Of a stretch of 18,430 nt of DNA, positions 14,403 through 16,169 are shown piece after piece. The first letter of the stretch is position 1; the number at the start of each line of letters is the position of its first letter. Source of the stretch: Baffinella frigidus (Eukaryota > Cryptophyceae > Cryptomonadales > Baffinellaceae); NCBI GenBank assembly GCA_026770585.1, contig MU646465.1, forward strand, positions 12,477 through 30,906. The letters are read 5' to 3'. The translations under genes were made by a program, and so were the position numbers. The notes under the pieces are model-generated. The model ran no database searches and was not told the DNA's origin. It saw only the letters and a list, made by a program, of their open reading frames with translations.

Positions 14403-15431
14403 CTATCTCTTTCTCGCTCATACACACACACACACACTCTCTCTCTCTCTCTCTCTCTGCTAAGCGCTGCTAAGTGGATGCACGCTGATGGGGCGCTGCA
14501 AGGGCCACCGTTGACTACGAACCTTTCATCAAAAGTCAACTTAACATGTGGGCAGTTAACTTGAAAGGTTTTTAATGCAAATTTGGTCACGTTACCGCTA
14601 AATCTAGGGGTCTCGAAACCCTCGAAGCCCACTGTGTGGGTAGGGCGAGATGTCCACCTATTCACACAGCGGACTTCGAAGGGATTTCGAATGACCCCCT
14701 ATTGAACAATCCATAGGTTCTACGGTAGGCAATACCGTAGGGACATAGGGGGGTTCCTGCGGATAAGGTAGTTGGGTGTCTGAACGGCTGATGCGGGGTT
14801 CGTTGCTATTTCGCAGGTGCGCAGAGATTGATGATTTATCGCCAAACAACCAGCGTCAGTGCCGCACATGCTCGACGCGTTGTGCCACTTACTGTACCCC
14901 GTGTCGGCCGCTCATACGAGCATTTTCCGGATGGATTCTGACTCTACCTCCTACCAGGTGCGTACGATTGACCACTCGGAATATGTGACCAGCGTGGGCT
15001 TCTTGTCTTGGGACGGCGCGAAGATCCTCAGCGTGTCCGACGATCTCGTGCGGATCTGGGACTCGGACACGGGGATGCTGCTGCGGATGATGGATGGCTC
15101 GATTTTCTCGCTTGTGGAGGGCCCGCTTCGCCGCACGTCGGGCTGCCACATCCTCACTGCGAGCGGTGACGAGCTGCTGGTCTTTGAGGTATCAGAGCAT
15201 GGCCTTTCTACAGAACCAGATCCGGCGTCCTCCTATGGTGGGAGCTCGACGAACCTAGAGGGCCTAGACGAGCGGGAGGAGGACGACAGTGGTGCTATGG
15301 CGTGCTTCGCGGCACCGGGTGACATCTCCTCGCTGGTGTGCTACGGCGAAGTCGTCTGCGTCGGGTGCAGGGACGGCACGCTGCTTCTGTTGCAGGCGCC
15401 GTTTCTGGCATCAGACACCGCGCGTGCGTGA
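941..15431 (+). CDS. WD40-repeat protein gene, 3' part (nine exons, 5' end outside window)
   Basis: Nine exons (941-1087, 2951-3076, 4629-4754, 5985-6119, 8430-8555, 9673-9801, 11450-11575, 12621-12824, 14958-15431) read through in one frame across eight phase-0 GT-AG introns. They encode about 549 residues and end at TGA 15429-15431. Exons 1-8 each hold about one WD40 repeat on the pattern V-R-T-L-T-G-H ... [12 protein letters not shown] ... V-K-I-W-D ... T-G-A-E. Known WD40 repeats form beta-propeller blades used as protein-interaction scaffolds; the partner and any N-terminal domain cannot be seen. The C-terminal part resembles the tail of large multi-WD40 proteins, such as NACHT-WD40 types, but that is a guess. 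No start codon exon is present: exon 1 begins at an acceptor. Exon borders were chosen by repeat alignment and AG/GT sites, without transcript evidence. Confidence 0.82.
1089..1229. mobile_element. MITE-like element, family I, left-truncated at the intron 1 donor
   Basis: It matches 9119-9282 from TGCGAACAGATTCATA to CCTCGTGTGG, with a shorter central palindrome. The left 17 or so bases of the inverted end are missing exactly at the exon 1/intron 1 border. Confidence 0.75.
1374..1478. mobile_element. MITE-like element, family C (TATCCCTTAAGTGGCC ends), copy 1
   Basis: 105-bp element with about 16-bp inverted ends and internal GGGTC/GACCC and CCCTA/TAGGG hairpins, opposite in orientation to the other copies. 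No clear target duplication. Confidence 0.78.
1622..1745. repeat. GGAACCC heptamer array with ordered variants
   Basis: Runs of GAACCCG, then GAACACG (3), GAAAACG (3) and GAACCCG (5). A short GGAACCC pair reappears at about 1890-1904 after an intervening 140-nt segment. Confidence 0.85.
2056..2185. mobile_element. MITE-like element, family J (GGAAACGGTTTT ends)
   Basis: 130-bp inverted repeat, GGAAACGGTTTT to AAAACCGTTTTCC. The core GAAAGTTACTGCACGAATGC is related to that of families B and H. Confidence 0.74.
2229..2399. mobile_element. MITE-like element, family F (CCACACAGCGGACTTCG ends), copy 1
   Basis: Inverted ends CCACACAGCGGACTTCGAAG and CTTCGTATCCCGCTGTGTG. Flanked by GTTA (2225-2228 and 2400-2403); the exact end base is ambiguous. 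Confidence 0.78.
2761..2797 (+). pseudogene. Exon 2 start shard with acceptor
   Basis: Follows GTGGACAG and copies the first 37 nt of exon 2 with substitutions and small gaps (TTACGCTGGGAAGTCACG). It breaks off where the next copy of the intron tail begins. Confidence 0.72.
2951..3076 (+). CDS. WD40 gene, exon 2 (one WD40 repeat)
   Basis: 42 codons, phase 0/0. The acceptor is GTGTGGACAG and the donor GCGGAG|GTGCTC. It opens L-R-T-L-G-S-H (TTG instead of GTG), then [13 protein letters not shown] and [14 protein letters not shown] microsatellite starts 4 nt after the donor dinucleotide's G. A decayed copy of this exon's first 37 nt lies upstream at 2761. Confidence 0.85.
3077..3176. repeat. 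TC microsatellite at intron 2 start
   Basis: About 95 nt of CT with periodic GT or TT interruptions, beginning at the donor. Confidence 0.92.
3178..3357. mobile_element. MITE-like element, family D (CCACTCGAGAATG ends), copy 1
   Basis: Inverted ends CCACTCGAGCATG...GAGGGGCC and GGCCCCTCTAGCATTCC...GTGG, abutting the TC microsatellite. Internal TTACATGTGGGGTTGTAA is shared by copies 2-4. Confidence 0.75.
3381..3511. mobile_element. MITE-like element (TCGGAACATACCAGAATCTGT ends)
   Basis: 131-bp imperfect hairpin. Its interior AAGATAGCATCATTTGATGCC...AATAGC is related to the segment at 16414-16505 in the IFT56 intron. Confidence 0.7.
3588..3716. mobile_element. MITE-like hairpin (CCACCCTGGAGGCAACTATTG ends)
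   Basis: 129-bp inverted repeat with an inner perfect hairpin TGCCACCCGAATCGGGTGGC. No target duplication. Confidence 0.73.
3734..3899. mobile_element. MITE-like element, family A, copy 2
   Basis: 166-bp hairpin with the same ends and internal CCTACCGTAGGCCGAG module, flanked by AGTT (3730-3733 and 3900-3903). Confidence 0.86.
4459..4620. mobile_element. MITE-like element, family D, copy 2 (degenerate ends)
   Basis: The interior matches copy 3 closely (GTACCAGGATAAGGTGTTCC). The ends are diverged. It stops 8 nt before exon 3 and so forms the tail of intron 2. Confidence 0.66.
4629..4754 (+). CDS. WD40 gene, exon 3 (one WD40 repeat)
   Basis: 42 codons, phase 0/0. The acceptor is GGTGTCAG and the donor GCGGAG|GTACGTGCAG. 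It opens V-H-K-L-N-N-H, so the GH is replaced by NH. It continues [18 protein letters not shown] and [11 protein letters not shown]. The acceptor lies 8 nt after the end of an inverted-repeat element, without a clear polypyrimidine tract. Confidence 0.87.
4778..4882. mobile_element. MITE-like element, family C, copy 2
   Basis: 105 bp, inserted in the intron-3 donor segment. The related intron-8 donor segment (12825 onward) lacks it at this point and acts as an approximate empty site. The flanks are TGGG and GGGG. A partial family C left end follows at about 4945-4987. Confidence 0.8.
5061..5101 (+). pseudogene. WD40 exon-start shard cut by a TTC microsatellite
   Basis: After GATGGCAG, the sequence CAGCTGACGGGGCACGCCAAC resembles a WD40 exon opening but is out of frame with a GTG start. 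It is replaced by the TTC array from about 5102. Confidence 0.65.
5102..5324. repeat. TTC microsatellite
   Basis: About 220 nt of TTC with CAT interruptions (CTCCATC). It produces poly-Ser, poly-Phe and poly-Lys frames that are not genes. Confidence 0.93.
5359..5403 (+). pseudogene. Exon 4 start shard, acceptor lost
   Basis: GTTTCCACGCTGAGAGGGCA copies exon 4. The preceding acceptor reads GCCAC instead of GCCAG. It runs directly into an inverted exon 4 fragment. Confidence 0.74.
5404..5614 (-). pseudogene. Inverted exon 4 fragment, split by a family B element
   Basis: 5404-5456 and 5601-5614 are the reverse complement of exon 4 from about its residue 31 back to residue 11 (CGTCTTTTGCAGC, GATCTGCGTCCCGTC). 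The 140-bp element lies between with a GCGC duplication. Confidence 0.78.
5457..5596. mobile_element. MITE-like element, family B (TTATCCGGGGAAACC ends), copy 1
   Basis: 140-bp hairpin flanked by GCGC (5453-5456 and 5597-5600). It sits inside an inverted copy of exon 4, whose uninterrupted sequence (complement of 5985-6119) serves as the empty site. Confidence 0.88.
5647..5910 (+). pseudogene. Exon 4 start shard, split by a family E element
   Basis: After TTCGCCAG, GTTTCCACGCTGAGAGGGCA to CGCACGG (5647-5675) matches exon 4. The match resumes at GGAGTGCAA (5888) and fades into a TTC/TCC-rich intron tail. Confidence 0.74.
5676..5887. mobile_element. MITE-like element, family E (CCACTCGAGGCTAGAAGTG ends), copy 1
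   Basis: About 212 bp. It contains an inner hairpin TTGGTCACGTAGCTCAA...TTGAGCTACGTGACCAA. It interrupts a partial copy of exon 4 between CGCACGG and GGAGTGCAA. Confidence 0.77.
5985..6119 (+). CDS. WD40 gene, exon 4 (one WD40 repeat)
   Basis: 45 codons, phase 0/0. The acceptor is TTTTTGTCTGCCAG and the donor GACGCGGAG|GTGCGTGC. It opens V-S-T-L-R-G-H, then [16 protein letters not shown] and [14 protein letters not shown]. Three extra codons at the end look like a small duplication of the GCGGAG edge. Two broken copies of its 5' part and one inverted copy lie upstream at 5359-5910. Confidence 0.85.
6466..6631. mobile_element. MITE-like element, family L (ATGCRAAAAGCTTACGTTAAC ends)
   Basis: 166 bp with about 24-bp inverted ends. 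It directly follows a donor-like shard at 6452. Confidence 0.76.
6652..6821. mobile_element. MITE-like element, family A, diverged copy 3
   Basis: 170-bp diverged member (TAATAGGGTCACGTCCTGAC at the left, CAGGATGTTAGCC near the right). It is flanked by ATGT (6648-6651 and 6822-6825). Confidence 0.8.
7050..7261. mobile_element. MITE-like element, family E, copy 2
   Basis: About 212 bp, in opposite orientation to copy 1. The inner hairpin TTGGTCACGTATCTCGGG...CCCGAGATACGTGACCAA sits at 7109-7162. A TTACTACACAGCGG motif lies at 7186-7199. Confidence 0.77.
7511..7676. mobile_element. MITE-like element, family A, copy 4
   Basis: 166-bp hairpin flanked by AGAT (7507-7510 and 7677-7680). Confidence 0.85.
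7848..8035. mobile_element. MITE-like element, family D, copy 3
   Basis: 188 bp, with about 29-bp inverted ends (CACTCGAGAATGCTAGAGGG and complement). The flanks GGCA and TGCA match at three of four bases. Confidence 0.78.
8110..8275. mobile_element. MITE-like element, family A, copy 5
   Basis: 166-bp hairpin flanked by GTGT (8106-8109 and 8276-8279). Its centre is inverted relative to copies 2 and 4 (GGGATCCTGGGACC instead of GGTCCTGGGATCC). Confidence 0.86.
8430..8555 (+). CDS. WD40 gene, exon 5 (one WD40 repeat)
   Basis: 42 codons, phase 0/0. The acceptor is GCGCGTGGCAG and the donor GTGGAG|GTGCGTGG. It opens V-R-A-P-R-G-H, then [13 protein letters not shown] and [11 protein letters not shown]; the Asp of WD is Val. 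Just upstream, a 20-nt unit containing GAGTGACCTGACTCAAG is repeated in tandem (about 8379-8420). Confidence 0.87.
8583..8726. mobile_element. MITE-like element (TCATCTCGGAAGATAACTGAA ends)
   Basis: 144-bp imperfect hairpin ending TTCAGTTATTTTTCGAGATGA, in intron 5. The interior GGCGTAGTAAATTTAATTC resembles the shared core. Confidence 0.73.
8878..9069. mobile_element. MITE-like element, family D, copy 4
   Basis: About 192 bp with ends CCACTCGAGAATGCTGGAGG and complement. Its interior is closer to copy 1 than to copy 3. Confidence 0.76.
9102..9283. mobile_element. MITE-like element, family I, full copy
   Basis: 182 bp with about 26-bp inverted ends (CCACACGAGGCTATC...GCGAACAGA). A central hairpin AAACGTGATC/GATCACGTTT lies at about 9186-9227. 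Confidence 0.8.
9294..9672 (+). mobile_element. Introner-like element at the end of intron 5, interrupted
   Basis: It begins GTGCGCAGAGATTGATAATTT after GGCAG and ends CTCCTACAG at exon 6. Its branch-point/acceptor segment is amplified to three 34-nt units (9398, 9432, 9466), and a family K element is inserted in the third. The other sequence is about 90% like the 14817 copy by eye. Confidence 0.74.
9485..9651. mobile_element. MITE-like element, family K (CGCTGTGCAGAGAAGTTGGCC ends)
   Basis: 167 bp, a long inverted repeat through GGAGCCATTTTGTC/GACAAAACGGCTC. It is inserted in the third of three 34-nt tandem units with flanking TTCTA (9480-9484 and 9652-9656); the two intact units serve as the empty site. 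Confidence 0.84.
9673..9801 (+). CDS. WD40 gene, exon 6 (one WD40 repeat)
   Basis: 43 codons, phase 0/0. The acceptor CTCCTACAG at 9664-9672 is supplied by an introner-like element with a CTAAC branch-point motif at 9654-9658. The donor is GAGCAG|GTGCGCGC. The peptide opens V-L-S-I-R-A-D, lacking GH. It then shows [14 protein letters not shown] and [11 protein letters not shown]. Confidence 0.84.
9825..9962. mobile_element. MITE-like element, family G (CCACACGGTGGACTACGA ends), copy 1
   Basis: About 138 bp. Left CCACACGGTGGACTACGA and right TCGAAGCCCACCGAGTGG are imperfect complements. It is nearly identical to the copy at 18135. Confidence 0.75.
10251..10402 (+). mobile_element. Introner-like element, internal copy in intron 6
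   Basis: Shares GCTAAACAACCAGCGTCAGC, CCCCGTGTCGGCTGCTC and ATTCTATCTCCACATCCTAC. The donor-like start and acceptor AG are degraded, and it lies away from an exon. Confidence 0.68.
10551..10686. mobile_element. MITE-like element, family G, copy 2
   Basis: About 136 bp, of the GTTACCGCTAAATCTAGGGG subtype shared with copy 3. It is followed directly by the spacer and a family F element. Confidence 0.75.
10710..10871. mobile_element. MITE-like element, family F, copy 2
   Basis: Complete element with inner CCTACGGTAGGCAATACCG. It is joined on its left to a family G element by a GTAGGGCGAGATGTCC spacer. Confidence 0.76.
10956..11095. mobile_element. MITE-like element, family B, copy 2
   Basis: 140-bp hairpin. 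The flanks GGGC and GCCT show no 4-bp duplication; they extend the palindrome by GGC/GCC instead. Confidence 0.82.
11450..11575 (+). CDS. WD40 gene, exon 7 (one WD40 repeat)
   Basis: 42 codons, phase 0/0. It is the closest to consensus: [19 protein letters not shown] and [11 protein letters not shown]. The acceptor is TGGACGGCAG. The donor GTGCGCACG repeats the first nine bases of this exon and of the next one, so intron 7 is bounded by AGGTGCGCACG on both sides. Confidence 0.88.
11704..11740 (+). pseudogene. WD40 exon 3'-end shard in intron 7
   Basis: GTCGTGAAGACCTGGGACCT...GGCGCGACAG reads [12 protein letters not shown], the end of a repeat. There is no 5' half, and an in-frame stop follows. 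Confidence 0.7.
11757..11890 (+). mobile_element. Introner-like element, internal copy in intron 7
   Basis: Starts AGTTAGATTGATACTTTATTGCC and runs to TTCTTACTCCACCTCCTACC. The terminal AG is absent, so it is probably not used for splicing. Confidence 0.7.
12020..12201 (+). repeat. Copied intron donor segment between 18-bp direct repeats
   Basis: 12038-12173 is almost identical over 136 nt to 12825-12960, beginning exactly at the donor GTACGTGCAGG. It is bracketed by GGACGTTGGATTCCGACG at 12020-12037 and 12184-12201. Confidence 0.8.
12441..12577. mobile_element. MITE-like element, family H (ATCTCCATACAAGTATTAATT ends), copy 1
   Basis: 137-bp hairpin with internal GGCAACGAAAATTACCACAC paired with its complement. 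No clear target duplication. Confidence 0.77.
12621..12824 (+). CDS. WD40 gene, exon 8 (enlarged WD40 exon)
   Basis: 68 codons, phase 0/0. The acceptor is CTCTGGGCAG and the donor GCGGCG|GTACGTGCAG. It starts [11 protein letters not shown] like the opening of one repeat. A roughly 20-residue insert follows (from about D21 to G32), and then a second opening G-H-S-D-G-V-I-S-V with a full repeat body ending [11 protein letters not shown]. It looks like a partial repeat fused to a complete one. An unrecognised small intron inside is possible but unsupported. Confidence 0.78.
12917..13031. mobile_element. MITE-like element, family C, copy 3
   Basis: About 115 bp, with left end ATAAAACCCTCAAGTGGCGAG and right end CGCCACTTGAGGGATA. 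Left-half-only copies exist at 11170-11234 and 12117-12173. Confidence 0.75.
13075..13214. mobile_element. MITE-like element, family B, copy 3
   Basis: 140-bp hairpin flanked by GGAT (13071-13074 and 13215-13218). It is nearly identical to copy 2. Confidence 0.87.
13284..13425. mobile_element. MITE-like element, family F, copy 3 (right end lost)
   Basis: Left end CGCACACCGGACTTCGAAGG and the family interior. The right inverted end is degraded before GTCTCTCGGG. The same upstream spacer, GTAGGGCAAGATGTCC, is present. Confidence 0.68.
13595..13731. mobile_element. MITE-like element, family H, copy 2
   Basis: 137-bp hairpin, the same length as copy 1 and sharing the TTACTACACAAA core. Confidence 0.77.
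13962..14101. mobile_element. MITE-like element, family B, copy 4
   Basis: 140-bp hairpin flanked by ACGT (13958-13961 and 14102-14105). The unpaired centre is inverted relative to copies 1-3 (ATTCGTTCTTATTAGTAAT versus ATTACTAATAAGAACGAAT). Confidence 0.87.
14105..14260 (+). mobile_element. Introner-like element, diverged copy in intron 8
   Basis: GTGTGCAGAGAGAGGTCGGTAA at the left, then CCAAACCAGCGCCAGC and CCCCGTGTCGGCCGCTC. The 3' third is replaced by unrelated sequence. Confidence 0.6.
14351..14459. repeat. TC / ATCT / CA composite microsatellite
   Basis: TC run, then (ATCT)n, a CA run and a second TC run. Confidence 0.92.
14505..14639. mobile_element. MITE-like element, family G, copy 3
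   Basis: About 135 bp. The left end is degenerate (CCACCGTTGACTACGA). It is part of the same G-spacer-F compound as at 10551. Confidence 0.73.
14664..14775. mobile_element. MITE-like element, family F, copy 4 (right end lost)
   Basis: Left end CACACAGCGGACTTCGAAGG; truncated after GCGGATAAGGTA. It is preceded by the GTAGGGCGAGATGTCC spacer and a family G element. Confidence 0.7.
14817..14957 (+). mobile_element. Introner-like element, complete copy at the end of intron 8
   Basis: 141 nt from GTGCGCAGAGATTGATGATTT to CTACCTCCTACCAG. It starts like a donor and ends like an acceptor, with CTGAC (14938-14942) 16 nt before the AG. CAGGTGCG lies at both junctions (14814-14821 and 14955-14962), an 8-bp direct repeat. 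Family features include CCAAACAACCAGCGTCAG and CCCCGTGTCGGCCGCTCATA. There are no inverted ends. Confidence 0.75.
14958..15431 (+). CDS. WD40 gene, terminal exon 9 with stop
   Basis: 157 codons plus TGA. The acceptor CTACCAG at 14951-14957 ends an introner-like element. The exon opens [10 protein letters not shown] with one WD40 repeat ([10 protein letters not shown]). Blade-like strands follow: [13 protein letters not shown], and near the end [17 protein letters not shown]. Between them, 15189-15278 (90 nt) is a sequence also found four times in this gene's introns. It starts GTATCA after GAG and ends AG before GAGGAC, so it could be a retained in-frame intron. Confidence 0.82.
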   Translation: MRTIDHSEYVTSVGFLSWDGAKILSVSDDLVRIWDSDTGMLLRMMDGSIFSLVEGPLRRTSGCHILTASGDELLVFEVSEHGLSTEPDPASSYGGSSTNLEGLDEREEDDSGAMACFAAPGDISSLVCYGEVVCVGCRDGTLLLLQAPFLASDTARA

Positions 15432-16106
15432 CCTCTCTGTTCAGGGGTACTTCCTCAAAGGACGCTCAGCGAAAATCGCGTTCCGACATGTACACGCATG
15501 CGCAATGCAAATAAAACGACGCCTGCGCGCGTTGTGTGGCATGCACCCACAGAACTGCGCCACTCACGTTGATTTCCTTCACTTGAACCTGCACTAGGCG
15601 CAAGCGTGCCCCCCACTCCTCTCTCCCTCCCTCCTTACCCCCCCGCGCCCGGCACCGGCAATCGCTCCGCGTCCGAGCTACAGTACAGGGGTACCTCGCT
15701 CATAAGAAACCGCCCCCCCCCCTAGGACCACCGTAAGGCCCTGGGCATAGGCCTACTGCAGGGTCCTACATGTACAGTACGACCTCAGCCAGGGCGTCCT
15801 CGATTCCTCGGATGTCTGCCACACGCGCAGATCTGACGTGGAGCAGGTCCGACGCACCCCCCCCTCCCTGTGCGGGCCGAGTCCAGGACGAGCCCGCCTC
15901 AGAGGCATTCACCGCAGTATCCCGTTAGTCTAGTTGAGCTTGGAGCCCTACCCAGCGCCCGCGCCGGCGCTTGAATGCTCTCTCCGCCCCCCCCAGCCCC
16001 CCCCAACAGGCCGCAGCATCACGTTAGTTTGTGTGTTGCTGACACTGGAGCCATTGCCCCTCACCAGCTGTGGACCATTGGAGCCGTTACCCCTCCCGCC
16101 GCTAGT
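15432..16106. other. Convergent intergenic / 3'-UTR region
   Basis: It lies between the WD40 stop (15431) and the IFT56 stop (16107). AATAAA at 15510-15515 is a possible polyadenylation signal for the plus gene, though signals vary in protists. Three diverged copies of the IFT56 stop/3'-UTR segment are present: CCGCAGTATCCCGTTAGTCTAG at about 15912, CCGCAGCATCACGTTAG at about 16011, and the functional end at 16107. The rest is C-rich and without recognisable genes. Confidence 0.5.
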
Positions 16107-16169
16107 CTAGTTGAGCTTGATGCCGTTCTCCTTGGCCCACTTCTTGAAGGTGCGCATGATGTACTCGAC
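16107..16169 (-). CDS. IFT56: IFT56, terminal exon with stop
   Basis: 20 codons plus TAG on the minus strand, reading [10 protein letters not shown], then [10 protein letters not shown] and stop. The acceptor is CGGCAG-like (CATGGCAG) at 16170-16177. The stop-codon region (AAGCTCAACTAGACTA) is partly repeated at 15921-15940. Confidence 0.85.
   Translation of the reverse strand, partial: VEYIMRTFKKWAKENGIKLN

Larger units (their letters stand above)
12825..14957 (+). other. WD40-gene intron 8
   Basis: 2133 nt, GT-AG. It holds a 105-115 bp element, two 140-bp elements, a 137-bp element, two terminal-exon segment copies (about 13478-13566 and 13854-13935), a mixed microsatellite, truncated compound elements and, at its end, a complete 141-nt introner-like element. 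Confidence 0.75.

Noticed and set aside
14859-14957. In-frame extension of exon 9 upstream ([12 protein letters not shown])
   Set aside because: The sequence is the introner-like element, repeated elsewhere in introns and ending in branch point and acceptor. The same peptide recurs only because the repeat does.
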